The position numbers and the translations under genes are program-made. Shown here piece by piece: positions 1 to 8,628 of a stretch of 56,108 nucleotides of DNA; position 1 is the first letter of the stretch; every line of letters begins with the position of its first letter. This DNA comes from Novosphingobium panipatense (GTDB taxonomy: Bacteria; Pseudomonadota; Alphaproteobacteria; Sphingomonadales; Sphingomonadaceae). The stretch spans positions 1-56,108 of the forward strand of contig NZ_MSQB01000030.1 in assembly GCF_002149965.1 (NCBI RefSeq), read 5' to 3'. Below the pieces are notes generated by a model. That model worked only from the letters and a program-made list of their open reading frames with translations, made no database searches and was not told the origin of the DNA.

Positions 1-55
1 CCCCTCCCTACGATCAGCCCAGACAACCGATCCTACCGGCCATCATAGTTGCCGC

Positions 56-595
56 TCAACCGGCCACCGTAGTTGTCGCCGCGCACCAGATCTCGGATCG
101 GTCCGAAAAGAACTTCGTGTAGGCAAGGAACCTGCCGTCGGGGCTCCATCTTATGATCGCCTGCTTGGGAATGCCCAACGGCAGTCCGCTGATGCCGTAC
201 CGACTGGACGTGGCTGCAATGACCTCTCCGCCATCGTCGAGCACCCTCGCGTTTACCGTACCGGCCGTCGGCACGACCAGAACGGCGGTACAGTAAGTGT
301 TGCTTGACGGTTCAGCCTGACGCAGTTGTAATGCGGCTGCGCGTCCATCGGGGGAGAGAACGAAGGGCTCGGACCGAGCGCCAAGTCCCGCGCCACCAAA
401 ATCCCGGATGCGCATTAAGTCGTCGGTGTTGATCGGACCTGGAATGCGCTTTGCAGCCAATCCGATGAAGGAACATCGTAGACCTTCCGCTCGGACGCTT
501 GGTGCAAGCAGCAAAAATGAAACAGCAAGACAAATCCGCACGGTATATCGGGACGCCGTGCGGACTTGAAATGCGCCTTTTATACGAGCGCGCAT
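56..595 (-). pseudogene. Truncated lasso-peptide isopeptidase (AtxE2-like) N-terminal fragment
   Basis: About 179 residues. There is a signal peptide (hydrophobic core near residues 20-35, ending at a SVRAEG-type site), then INTDDLMRIRDFGG, SPDGRAAALQLRQAEP, NTYC and a later RWSPDGRFLAYTK. These are hallmarks of the N-terminal beta-propeller of AtxE2-type lasso-peptide isopeptidases, periplasmic serine peptidases of about 650-700 residues that open threaded lasso peptides after uptake. Here the reading frame stops after about one blade and the whole alpha/beta-hydrolase domain is missing. Start chosen at the ATG at 595 (12 bp after the receptor stop); an ATG at 613 overlaps the receptor stop. 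The gene lies downstream of a TonB receptor and FecIR pair, the usual setting for this family. The family call rests on motif memory, not on a search. An unrelated WD40-like periplasmic protein is the alternative. Confidence 0.55.
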
Positions 596-606
596 GTCCG
601 CCGTCC

Positions 607-3162
607 CTACCAATCCTTCGAGATCGTGAAGCTGATGAAGCGACCAATTGGTGAGAAGTTGGTTGAATCATAGTTCACATAATAGCTGTAGGCACCACTT
701 GGAGCCGCATAGGGTGGGCGCTGGTTAAAAACATTCTGCGCGCTAATCTGTAATGCCAGCCCGCCGAGGACCGTTCTTTCTTTGGGGAATGTCAGCCGCG
801 CCGAAAGATCGAGAGTCGTCATCGGATGGATTTTTACGGATGGTGAGGAACGATTGTCTTCGAGACCCGCGATATGGTTCAAATAGGTGCCGAGTGTCCA
901 TTTCCGGTCCGACCAGATGATGCTTCCGCGTGCTCGAAGGCGCGGCGGATTAAAAATGGTCCCCGCGAGTTGGAGCTCACCCATATCCGCATTGATCACC
1001 TGCCGCGACCAAAGCAAGGACGCATTGCCGTTGATCGTCAACGAGGAGGCGTCTCTCAAATCAAATCGATATTCGGCCGACAGGTCTACACCATGAATGT
1101 TTTGCCGGGCAGCATTTACATACCGATCGTACAGGATGGCGATTGTCTGACTGGTCCCGCTCCCCCCGCTATAGTCATAATATTTCGAGGATGAGGCTAT
1201 GAGTTGCTGCACTTGCTCCGCCGTCGGATCGTAACTGACGAAGGCGGCATAAATGGGATTGGAGAGGGCACTGAAAAGCGCTGCACCCGACACCGGCTGG
1301 ACAATGCGATCCTTATAGGCAACTTCGAAATAGCTGACCGATGCTCTGAAGTTCTTCAGCCAAGACGGGTGAATGTCGAGCGTCGCAGACCAGTTCCCGG
1401 CTCGCTCGGGCTTAAGATCAACGTTACCGCCATAATCTATCAAGACCGTCGAGCCCGTCGGGTAACCAGAAGCACCCACCCAGGTGGCTGGATACTGATA
1501 TGTTACGTGCGGCGCAAACTGTTGGGATAGTATTGGTACTTTGAACGATCGTCCCCAGCTAGCCTTGATGTCGAAATCGGAGCTTGGTGCGTAAATGAGA
1601 CCGAGCTTCGGGACGGCGACCGACGCCGTGCCTGGATAATATTCGTAACGCACCGCGGCGCTGACCTTGAGCTTATATGCCCATGAAAGATGATCCTCCG
1701 GTTCAATAAGTGGCAGCGCCGCTTCCCCAAAACCGTAATAGCTTTTGACAGAACCCCGCCTCAAAAGCACATTTTTCGACTCTTCCTCATACATGTTGTA
1801 GCGGTAACCGCCGCCAAGCACGAGTTCGATCGGCCGGGCGGCGAGGCCTTTTAGACTTCCCGAGAGGTATCCTTCCGCCGTGACTAGCCTATTGAAGTAA
1901 CTCCCAACCGCATTATAAGTTAGTTCATCATTATCGAATTCACGCTCGTCATATTTGGAGTTACTCTCTCCGTAAGTTGCGGAGATATTCAGGTTCCAGT
2001 CCGATACCATGCCTACGCGAAGCGACGGCGTGATGGAGTAAGACGTGACATCCGGTCGTTGTTCATATTTTAGGCCATAATCGGTTAGCTGGTTTATAAA
2101 GGATGTTCGTCGGCTATAGCTTCCATCGATATGCATCTCGACGCTGGCCCCTAGAACTTGCCTCAGGCTGGCAACCACGCTGTCTTGATGAGTCTGCGGA
2201 TAGAGCGTACTCTCACCGGGCATTTGAGACGAATACGCACGATCACCCGCATAGATTGCACTGTTGGTTTTACGCTCATATGTCGCAGTTAAGCTACCTG
2301 AGGTCCAGCGCTTCCCTACCGCTGCACTGTACTGCTGAAGAAAATCGCCTCCATCAGTGGCTCCGCCCAGAGTAGCTGCCAGCGAAGCGCCGTCGTAATC
2401 CTGTTTCAGAATGATGTTGACTACGCCGCCGACCGCGTCGGATCCGTAAATAGCTGATGCGCCATCGGCGACGATTTCCATTCGATCCACGGCAGCTAGA
2501 GGGATCGCCCCGAGATCGACCGCTTGAACGAATGAGCCGTATGACAAGCGATGGCCATTGAGCAAAGTCAGAGTTGCATCGCCGCCCAACCCACGAAGAT
2601 TGGCAGTAGAACTGGAATCCATGTTTTGATTTGTGACACCGCTGGCGCCCCAGCCCACGCCGGGGTTCTGCCCACCTCCAAAGTTTTGTGAAACAGAACG
2701 GATCGCTTCGCCCAAGTCGGTTTGACCGGCCAGTTTGATAGAATCCGCATCGAGCCGGATCGTTGGTGAGGCTGTTTCAGCTGATTTTATGTGGGATCCA
2801 GTGACGATGATTTCATCGCCGTTTCCCGACATGTTCGCATCCGCCGACATACCTCCAACCCTGACGATCAGCGCGCCGTCGATAACTTCGGCGGTCAGCC
2901 TTGTGCCTTTCAGCAATCGCTTTGCTGCCTGTGCCGGTGAAAATTGACCCTTGAGAGGCTTAGAGGTCTTTCCCCGCAGTGGATCGGCCGGGGCAGAAAA
3001 TTCCAAACCACTTTGGCGGGCAACGGCTCGCAGTGCCTCGGTTAGAGACTGGGCGGGTAAATCGAAATTTCGAACCTGATCGGCTTGCGCCATTGCAGGT
3101 GTGGCGCTGATCAACGCGCAAGCGCAAACACCGACGAAAAAGCCGTTACGAACCACTCGCAT
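607..3162 (-). CDS. TonB-dependent outer-membrane receptor with STN signalling domain
   Basis: 851 residues. Signal peptide at residues 1-26 (ends PAMAQ). STN (secretin/TonB N-terminal) domain at about 30-100, of the kind that contacts a FecR-type anti-sigma factor. Plug domain from about 120 (EIIVTGSHI) to the conserved GSDAVGGVVNI block, then a 22-strand-type barrel ending in a C-terminal aromatic residue (SKDW). It imports a large ligand across the outer membrane using TonB energy. With FecR and an ECF sigma gene just upstream it should signal its own induction. The ligand is inferred to be a lasso peptide only because of the downstream isopeptidase-like fragment; an iron chelate or oligosaccharide is possible. 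Start set at the ATG at 3162 behind GGGGGA; an upstream ATG at 3174 and a longer reading to 3204 are less likely. Confidence 0.92.
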   Translation of the reverse strand: MRVVRNGFFVGVCACALISATPAMAQADQVRNFDLPAQSLTEALRAVARQSGLEFSAPADPLRGKTSKPLKGQFSPAQAAKRLLKGTRLTAEVIDGALIVRVGGMSADANMSGNGDEIIVTGSHIKSAETASPTIRLDADSIKLAGQTDLGEAIRSVSQNFGGGQNPGVGWGASGVTNQNMDSSSTANLRGLGGDATLTLLNGHRLSYGSFVQAVDLGAIPLAAVDRMEIVADGASAIYGSDAVGGVVNIILKQDYDGASLAATLGGATDGGDFLQQYSAAVGKRWTSGSLTATYERKTNSAIYAGDRAYSSQMPGESTLYPQTHQDSVVASLRQVLGASVEMHIDGSYSRRTSFINQLTDYGLKYEQRPDVTSYSITPSLRVGMVSDWNLNISATYGESNSKYDEREFDNDELTYNAVGSYFNRLVTAEGYLSGSLKGLAARPIELVLGGGYRYNMYEEESKNVLLRRGSVKSYYGFGEAALPLIEPEDHLSWAYKLKVSAAVRYEYYPGTASVAVPKLGLIYAPSSDFDIKASWGRSFKVPILSQQFAPHVTYQYPATWVGASGYPTGSTVLIDYGGNVDLKPERAGNWSATLDIHPSWLKNFRASVSYFEVAYKDRIVQPVSGAALFSALSNPIYAAFVSYDPTAEQVQQLIASSSKYYDYSGGSGTSQTIAILYDRYVNAARQNIHGVDLSAEYRFDLRDASSLTINGNASLLWSRQVINADMGELQLAGTIFNPPRLRARGSIIWSDRKWTLGTYLNHIAGLEDNRSSPSVKIHPMTTLDLSARLTFPKERTVLGGLALQISAQNVFNQRPPYAAPSGAYSYYVNYDSTNFSPIGRFISFTISKDW

Positions 3163-3247
3163 TTCATCCCCCATTGCCTGGATGGCGCGTTGCGTGACGC
3201 GCATACAAAGCTTGACGGGAGAAATTCAGCGGCGAGCATTCCGCCGA

Positions 3248-4285
3248 TTATTTTGTCAGTACGAGCCTGTCCGACCCTTGATTCTCAACGGTGAGGCCGA
3301 GCGCGCGGGCAAGATGTTTCGCCACACTTTCGGGGTTGCGGATATGCAACTCCGCACTCACCCGCATCGCGGCAACTTCTGGAGAAGCTGCCACCAGCTT
3401 GACGTCGGAATAGAGGTTCACCTCGGCGAGGATCACATTAACGGCCTCATCGTCATAGCTCTTCACGCCGATTGTCCATTGCTCGTCGTTGGCCGGCGCC
3501 GGTTCGGTGACAGCATTGCCGGTTACCGTGGGTGTGCCAGAGTAGCGTATCCGTTCGCCTGGTTGAAGGTAGCTCTTCGCTGCCGACGCCGATGGCTTGC
3601 GTGTCTCGCATGGCGGAGTGACTGCGATACGCCCTTCGTACAATACCACATTCATCTGGCAATGCGCGCGCCGTTCCACACCGAACCGCGTGCCGAGCGC
3701 TGTGGTAGTGCCGCCATCCGCGGTGACGGTGAAAGGGCGTGAAACATCATGAGCAACGGCGAAGATGGCGCGGCCATGATCGAGCGTGACGTCCCGGCGG
3801 TCCCTATGCATCCGGACGAGCAAGCGGCTATCGGTATCGAGCGTCACGACCGAGCCATCCGCAAGCGTGATATTTCTGACCTCACCTTTCCGGGTCGTGA
3901 AGATAAGCGGCGCGTCGTCATACTTCCCGTCGGAGGATGTAATCGGCGTAGGTGCGGAGGGCGAACGCAAATTCTGGCCGAGCACAAAATGAGCTCCCAG
4001 CAGAAGGATGGCGGCGAGCGATGCGGCGATCGCCAACTTTGCCCAGGGCCTTCGGGGACGGCTGTCGCTTTTGTGACTGTTTTGACGTTCGCGAAATCTC
4101 GCAGATGCGGGATCAACGATGTTCGATATCGCGGCGTCGGCGACGTCGAATGCGGCCTGGTGCTCGGGCGACTGCGCGCACCAATTCCTAGCAGCAGGCT
4201 TTCGTGCCGGGTTCTCGCGGACCGCCATCGCCCAGCGGCGTGCCTGCTGGCTGAGGGTGAGCAAGCCCGGTTCTTCGTCCGTCAT
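3248..4285 (-). CDS. fecR: FecR-family anti-sigma factor
   Basis: 345 residues. An N-terminal DUF4880-like cytoplasmic segment (RRWAMAVRENP, AARNW) binds the sigma factor. One membrane span follows (WAKLAIAASLAAILLLGAHF). The periplasmic FecR domain contains VTLDTDSRL and GTRFGVER. A C-terminal STN-like repeat (about 265-345, ending LGLTVENQGSDRLVLTK) is expected to meet the STN domain of the receptor. Start is the ATG at 4285, which overlaps the TGA of the sigma gene (ATGA), so translation is coupled. The arrangement sigma - FecR - receptor is the standard surface-signalling operon order. Confidence 0.92.
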   Translation of the reverse strand: MTDEEPGLLTLSQQARRWAMAVRENPARKPAARNWCAQSPEHQAAFDVADAAISNIVDPASARFRERQNSHKSDSRPRRPWAKLAIAASLAAILLLGAHFVLGQNLRSPSAPTPITSSDGKYDDAPLIFTTRKGEVRNITLADGSVVTLDTDSRLLVRMHRDRRDVTLDHGRAIFAVAHDVSRPFTVTADGGTTTALGTRFGVERRAHCQMNVVLYEGRIAVTPPCETRKPSASAAKSYLQPGERIRYSGTPTVTGNAVTEPAPANDEQWTIGVKSYDDEAVNVILAEVNLYSDVKLVAASPEVAAMRVSAELHIRNPESVAKHLARALGLTVENQGSDRLVLTK

Positions 4286-4845
4286 TGGCCTTCCATCCCG
4301 TCCAACAGATGGTCCAACACCTTGAATATCTTTCTCTTCACCGCCCACTCATTCAGCCCCATGCGCCGCCCGATCTCGCGAAAACTATACCCTTCCACTC
4401 GGTTGAGAAGAAACAGTTCGCGATCGAAGGGGTCAAGTTCCTCCAGCAGCCTCTCACAAAGAGCGATGTCCTGGCGAGCAGTCAAAATTCGAAGCGGATC
4501 GAATGGGGCAGGGATGTCGTCAGCATCCGACAAAGGACTTTTCCTATTATCCACGCGGGTTGCAGAGAGATCTGCGCGGTCGCGCAGCAGATTGATAGCA
4601 ATACGGCGTAGATAGGCTTGGGGCGTCGTGAGAATTTTAACTGCGCCACTTCGAATAAACCGAACGAACGTCTCTTGGGTAAGCTCATCGGCTTCCGCTG
4701 CGGATATTGAATTGCGATAGAAGTATCGCGTTAGCCACCGACTTTCTTCACAGTAGAGTTGGACGATTACATCGTGGCTCGCGCTATCAATCGTACCATC
4801 TGTTTCGTCTGCACCGCTAAGAGATTGACCGTCATCCACTTCCAC
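4282..4845 (-). CDS. fecI: ECF sigma factor, FecI type
   Basis: 187 residues. Region 2 is seen around ADELTQETFVRFI and QAYLRRIAINLLRDR, and region 4 around FLLNRVEGYSFREIGRRMG with a recognition helix near WAVKRKIFKVLDHLL. It would direct RNA polymerase to the receptor operon when freed by the FecR protein encoded by the overlapping next gene. The start used is GTG (GTG-GAA-GTG-GAT) with a weak GTGAGG ahead of it. It is transcribed away from the Xre gene across a 165-bp divergent spacer. Confidence 0.9.
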   Translation of the reverse strand: MEVDDGQSLSGADETDGTIDSASHDVIVQLYCEESRWLTRYFYRNSISAAEADELTQETFVRFIRSGAVKILTTPQAYLRRIAINLLRDRADLSATRVDNRKSPLSDADDIPAPFDPLRILTARQDIALCERLLEELDPFDRELFLLNRVEGYSFREIGRRMGLNEWAVKRKIFKVLDHLLDGMEGQ

Positions 4846-5010
4846 CGCCTCACGCTGGGAAGCTCCTGAGTTACAAGCGACTGGACCCGCTTTTGGCGCT
4901 CAAATGCCTCCTTATCGTTACATGATAACCACCTAGAGCCCCATGACGCAATCACAAATGGCACGATTAAGGGACAGACATGGGTTGGCGAGTATCGCCA
5001 TCTCCATTTC

Positions 5011-5271
5011 ATGGAGTTGGTTCGTATCCTCGCCCGAAATGTGAAGCATCATCGCAAGCTGCAGGGAATGACCCAGGAGCAGCTTGCCTTATCGATCGAA
5101 ATGAAGCGGAGCTATGTCAGCGGGATTGAATGCGCAAATCGTAACCCGTCAGTGAAAGCGCTGGAGCGGCTAGCGAGCGCCTTAAATATCAACCCAAGTG
5201 AGCTCTTTGTCCCTCTGGATAAATATCCTGATGATCAATACCCGCCTATCCCAAGGGGCCGACGGGTCTGA
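5011..5271 (+). CDS. Small Xre-family transcriptional regulator
   Basis: 86 residues, almost entirely one Cro/C1-type helix-turn-helix: ARNVKHHRKLQGMTQEQLAL followed by YVSGIECANRNPSVKALERLA and LNINPSELF. There is no partner toxin next to it and no sensor domain. It lies divergent to the ECF sigma gene (shared 165-bp spacer) and convergent with the marR-like gene, so it may control either neighbour. Family assignment is firm; target is not known. Confidence 0.85.
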   Translation: MELVRILARNVKHHRKLQGMTQEQLALSIEMKRSYVSGIECANRNPSVKALERLASALNINPSELFVPLDKYPDDQYPPIPRGRRV

Positions 5272-5292
5272 TATTCGTCGCTTGCGTGCCAG

Positions 5293-5637
5293 TCAGTTTT
5301 TCAAAATATCTCCCAACTCATCCATAATGTGATCCATCCGGCATCGGGTCCTGTCCGATAGCGAAACAAGGCTTCGCCTCCGGTCCTCTGGATCGGCCTT
5401 ACGGTCCAACATGCCCGCATCGATCATCTCCACCGTGCGGCGGAAGGCCGTCGCGGTTGAGAGCCCGGATGTCGCGGCGAGTGCCTTGAACCCCTCTCTC
5501 ATCCCCTGCTCCCTCGCGCGATAGAGATCGATCACCATGAGCCATTCGGGCCATTGCCGCCTTGCGAGCCCGAGCTTGAGCTCAGCGAGGCGGTGCTGCT
5601 GCTTGAGCGCTTCGCAGATGCGCTGTCGCTGATCCAT
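5293..5637 (-). CDS. MarR-like winged-helix regulator, last gene of the luxRI operon
   Basis: 114 residues, shorter than typical MarR (about 140-150). Visible elements are the wHTH (FKALAATSGLSTATAFRRTVEMIDAGMLD) and the wing RKADPEDRRRSLVSLSDRTR, matching the DxRxxxxxLT-type wing of MarR. It starts 5 bp after the dioxygenase stop, so it should be co-transcribed with luxR, luxI and phyH. It may feed back on the operon, which is inference from position alone. Confidence 0.72.
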   Translation of the reverse strand: MDQRQRICEALKQQHRLAELKLGLARRQWPEWLMVIDLYRAREQGMREGFKALAATSGLSTATAFRRTVEMIDAGMLDRKADPEDRRRSLVSLSDRTRCRMDHIMDELGDILKN

Positions 5638-5642
5638 GGCGC

Positions 5643-6557
5643 TTACCCAGCCCTGGTCCGAAGCGGGGCGGGAGCGACCGGCAGGAGCCCCGACCGATAG
5701 TCGGCGATCAGCGCCTCCTGATCCGGGCGAAGCATGTCGATTGCGCCCACCGGGCCGTTCTGCGCTTCATCCAGCAGCAGCGAGGGACAGCGGCCCTCGT
5801 AAGTTCCGAGGTTGGGCCGATGGGCGCGGTAGCCGGCAAGGCCCATCACATCGCGCGGCAGTGTGCGAGCGACATGTGGCGGATAGGCGAGCCACGGCAG
5901 TTCGTAAGGCTTGAGCCAGCCGAGGCTGTAACTGATGATCATCCCACGCCGCGGCGTCGTGGTCACGTTCGCTCCGCCTGCATGAAGGGTGGATCCGAGG
6001 AACAGCAGGGCATCGCCCGGCTGCATTTCGGCAGGAACTGCCTCCTCCATGCCGATGAAGATTTCGTCCTGGCGCCGATGGCTGCCCGGCCAGACCAGCG
6101 TTGCGCCATTCTCGGCCGTGTAAGCAGAAAAAGGCCACATGACGTTGAGAAGATATTCGACGCCGGGCGCATGGATGGGCCACATGTCCTGGTCCCGGTG
6201 CGGGGGCTGGGGGAGACCGCCCGGTTCGATCTCGATCGCCTGGGTGAGGTTGAGCTGGATCGTATCGCACCAGGGCCGGAGAATTCGCTCGGCAAGACCG
6301 TGGATCAGGGGATCGAGAACGAAACCGGCAGTGCGCGGTGAGCGGTGCAGAAGCCCATGAAACCGCCGCGTCGTGTCGCCGTAGAAGGGCCCCTGCGAGA
6401 GCGGTGTGGTTTCGAAACCGGCCCGCAGATCATCGCCCAGCTTTTCCACCAGAAGCCGCGGCGCTGCACCGCGGACGATGCAATAGCCGTCCCGGTCGAG
6501 CTGATCGCCATAGTGCTCGATGTCCCGCTGCAGGCTGTCGATAGCAATGAGGGTCAC
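5643..6557 (-). CDS. Phytanoyl-CoA dioxygenase (PhyH) family Fe(II)/2-oxoglutarate oxygenase
   Basis: 304 residues. The double-stranded beta-helix metal site is visible as H120-R-D122 (PPHRDQD) and distal H192 (STLHAGGANVT), with R203/R204 placed to bind 2-oxoglutarate. The motif WPGSHRRQDE is typical of the family. Its substrate is unknown. PhyH homologues next to luxI have been noted in sphingomonads, so hydroxylation of the acyl chain of an acyl-homoserine lactone or of a fatty-acid precursor is a reasonable inference. It lies 12 bp after luxI and 5 bp before the marR-like gene. Confidence 0.88.
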   Translation of the reverse strand: MTLIAIDSLQRDIEHYGDQLDRDGYCIVRGAAPRLLVEKLGDDLRAGFETTPLSQGPFYGDTTRRFHGLLHRSPRTAGFVLDPLIHGLAERILRPWCDTIQLNLTQAIEIEPGGLPQPPHRDQDMWPIHAPGVEYLLNVMWPFSAYTAENGATLVWPGSHRRQDEIFIGMEEAVPAEMQPGDALLFLGSTLHAGGANVTTTPRRGMIISYSLGWLKPYELPWLAYPPHVARTLPRDVMGLAGYRAHRPNLGTYEGRCPSLLLDEAQNGPVGAIDMLRPDQEALIADYRSGLLPVAPAPLRTRAG

Positions 6558-6569
6558 GACTATCTCCCT

Positions 6570-7196
6570 TCAGGCGGCTTTGTGATCGATCGCGGTGGTG
6601 GGAAGGATGCGCATCGGAACGTGGATTCCGGCCGCCCGCAGCTTGTCAGGCGTGTCGGCATCGATTTCGATGAGGAGGGCGCCGGTCGGCAGACCCGCGA
6701 TCATCTGCGGTATACCCAGTGGCCGAACCGTCCAGCCCAGCGAAAGGATCTGGCTGAGCCAGCTGGAATCGGCAACGCAGCTATAACCGGCGATGCCGCG
6801 CTGGAGGGCGAACTGAACCACGGCTGTCGCGAGCGCATTGCGGACTTCCAGCCTCCTGGCGGCCCGCAGGCCGCGCGAAAGGCATAGCCGGCTCAGTTCG
6901 AAGATTTGCGGGCCAACCGGCACGCTTGTGTCGCATAGCGAAGGGAAGATCGTCCCCAGCACATGCGGACGGTTGCTGGGCAACAAGCGGATGGATCCCT
7001 CATGGGCGCCGCTGTCGTCGCTGGCGACGATGTAGATCGCGTGGCCATCATCGAACTGGTCGATTTCGAACGCTTCGGCGACCACCGGGACGTCCCAGCC
7101 TAGCAGGTCCACGAACACTTGCTTGCGCGCATGATGCATGGCGTCGAGAACCGGGTTGGCGCCGGGCGGTTCGTGTCCTTCGAAAATCCGGATCAT
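6570..7196 (-). CDS. luxI: Acyl-homoserine-lactone synthase (LuxI family)
   Basis: 208 residues. All LuxI landmark residues are present: R24, F28, W34, D46, D49, R70, E100 and R103 (ARKQVF, LGWDVP, EIDQFDD, GSIRLLPS, FELSRLC). It joins an acyl chain from acyl-ACP to S-adenosylmethionine to make an AHL signal. Acyl length cannot be read from sequence. Start is the ATG at 7196 behind AGGGAG; an in-frame ATG at 7253 would place the start upstream of the hairpin and is not favoured. It sits 87 bp after luxR, in the same operon. Confidence 0.93.
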   Translation of the reverse strand: MIRIFEGHEPPGANPVLDAMHHARKQVFVDLLGWDVPVVAEAFEIDQFDDGHAIYIVASDDSGAHEGSIRLLPSNRPHVLGTIFPSLCDTSVPVGPQIFELSRLCLSRGLRAARRLEVRNALATAVVQFALQRGIAGYSCVADSSWLSQILSLGWTVRPLGIPQMIAGLPTGALLIEIDADTPDKLRAAGIHVPMRILPTTAIDHKAA

Positions 7197-7198
7197 GG

Positions 7199-7237
7199 TG
7201 ATGCTCCCTGTCTGGCCGGAATCGGCAGGGAGCATCA
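7199..7237 (-). promoter_or_regulatory. Perfect 12-bp hairpin that covers the luxI ribosome-binding site
   Basis: The arms TGATGCTCCCTG (7199-7210 on the plus strand) and CAGGGAGCATCA (7226-7237) are perfect complements around a 15-nt loop. In the luxI mRNA the second arm contains AGGGAG, the Shine-Dalgarno sequence, and ends two nucleotides before the ATG. The stem would hide the ribosome-binding site. There is no U-run after it, so it is not an obvious terminator. It might act as an RNA thermostat, a translational coupling device or a protein site. Confidence 0.7.
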
Positions 7238-7283
7238 TCGGTGTGAGGGACACCGCGAGTCTGTACCCGGAACTGGGACTTGA

Positions 7284-8039
7284 TCAGTGCATCGACAGCA
7301 ACTCGGGGTACGTGACGATGCCGTCGAACAGAGCGCGGGCGATGAGGTTGTTGCGCTGGATATTCCCGTAGGCCCGCATGATGCGCTTGGCATATTCATG
7401 CGTCGTATGTTCCGAGAGGTGCAGGATGTCCGCGATCTCGCCATAGGTCTTGCCGCGCCCGAGCAGGATCAACACTTCTCGCTCTCGGGGTTTGAGCTTG
7501 GGCGGCGCTGGGAGTTCAAGACCTGCCCGGAGCCTTACGACCCGCCGCATCGCTTCAAAGGCAAAGGACACCGCGAAGAAGGCGGCAGGCATCGCCTCGG
7601 ATGGCACTGTGTCAAGCCGCGATGTGGCGAAAGTGCAACTTCCGGCATATTCGCCGGGGAGGTGCATCGGTACCGTGTAACCGCCGCGCAGGTTCCGCTT
7701 CGCACCCTGTTCGAAGATGTAGCGCTGACGCGGCGTGAGCGTTTCCAGCATCCGGGGATTGGGCCAGAGGAAGCCGGTGTTTCGCCCGTCGCACGAGATC
7801 TGGACCGGGTCATCGAGGAAATACTGCCCGCTTAAGATCTCATTCAGCCAGTCGCTGTCGTAATTGGTGAGACCATAAGCGCCGACCGGCGGGTGCAGCA
7901 GATCGACATGATGGCTGATCGCGAACCGATCGAATCCCAAAACGAATGTCAGGCGTTCAAGGGCCTCATAGACCCGGTTATCGTCTGACGTCTCCCCCAG
8001 AATACTGACTATCTGCTTGTAGTCGTCCCTGTCGAACAT
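7284..8039 (-). CDS. luxR: LuxR-type quorum-sensing transcription factor
   Basis: 251 residues. Autoinducer-binding domain at about 15-160 with the expected aromatic/acidic pocket residues (W64, Y73, D76-D77-P78, W92, G120). C-terminal LuxR HTH at about 180-245 (LKPREREVLILLGRGKTYGEIADILHLSEHT). It would bind the AHL made by the next gene and regulate the operon and other targets. Strong Shine-Dalgarno AAGGAGG upstream of the ATG. A perfect GGAAATTTCC dyad lies 25 bp upstream of the start. Confidence 0.93.
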   Translation of the reverse strand: MFDRDDYKQIVSILGETSDDNRVYEALERLTFVLGFDRFAISHHVDLLHPPVGAYGLTNYDSDWLNEILSGQYFLDDPVQISCDGRNTGFLWPNPRMLETLTPRQRYIFEQGAKRNLRGGYTVPMHLPGEYAGSCTFATSRLDTVPSEAMPAAFFAVSFAFEAMRRVVRLRAGLELPAPPKLKPREREVLILLGRGKTYGEIADILHLSEHTTHEYAKRIMRAYGNIQRNNLIARALFDGIVTYPELLSMH

Positions 8040-8063
8040 CGTATGCCTCCTTAATTCATGTTC

Positions 8064-8073
8064 GGAAATTTCC
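8064..8073. promoter_or_regulatory. Palindrome GGAAATTTCC in the luxR leader
   Basis: A perfect 10-bp palindrome 25 bp ahead of the luxR start codon, flanked by CTGAA on the coding-strand side. It does not fit the classical 20-bp lux box (CTG-N10-CAG). It is a candidate operator for LuxR or the MarR-like protein, by position only. Confidence 0.25.
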
Positions 8074-8212
8074 TTTCAGGCATCCATTGGTCGCGCCATG
8101 TTCGGCGTTATGTTTGAGGGCGAACGTAATATTTTCGGCGTCTCGCGAAGTGGAGCGGGAGGAGGAAGACAGATGATCTGTAGTTTTCCTCATCTTCAGC
8201 GTGGAGCCCGCC

Positions 8213-8491
8213 ATGCCCACCCAAAAAGTCCTGACCGCGTTTCGCGAACTTCTTCTTCGTGCGCGTGGTGCGCATGCCCGTTGGCAACGCAAGCGGCGGC
8301 TTGCGCGCCATACCCGCAAGCTTGAAGCGATACTGCGCGAAGAGCCGCCCTATGTAGCCGAGGCCGTCGACCTCTTTTTCCGCCAGAAACAGCCTGTCCC
8401 CGTCATTGCGGAGACACTCGGCGTCGACGCCGAAGAGGTCCGGGACGCGCTTCTTCGTATTGTCGAACACTTCGAAGCGGACGTGCATTGA
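8213..8491 (+). CDS. Small helical protein of unknown function
   Basis: 92 residues from the ATG at 8213; an in-frame GTG at 8201 would add four residues. Very basic first half (RARGAHARWQRKRRLARHTRK), then an HTH-like C-terminal half (FRQKQPVPVIAETLGVDAEEVRDALLRIVEHFE) resembling the two helices of a region-4 or DNA-binding fold. It is divergent from luxR across a 170-bp spacer with a purine-rich GGGAGGAGGAAGA stretch. I do not recognise the family. Confidence 0.6.
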   Translation: MPTQKVLTAFRELLLRARGAHARWQRKRRLARHTRKLEAILREEPPYVAEAVDLFFRQKQPVPVIAETLGVDAEEVRDALLRIVEHFEADVH

Positions 8492-8628
8492 TATGTCCAT
8501 CTGCTTTCCGGGTTCTGGAGCAAGGCTCAGCCAATCCGCCGGACCAGCGTATCGCGCAGCGACGCTCCTGATTGCGGATTGTCCAGCCCCCGGCCCGTAG
8601 AGCGCGCAGCGGATTGGAGAGATGAGCA

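Noticed and set aside
7199..7237. Reading the luxI hairpin as a lux box
   Set aside because: Spacing between the CTG and CAG halves is 15 rather than 10 bases, and the dyad overlaps the ribosome-binding site instead of a promoter.
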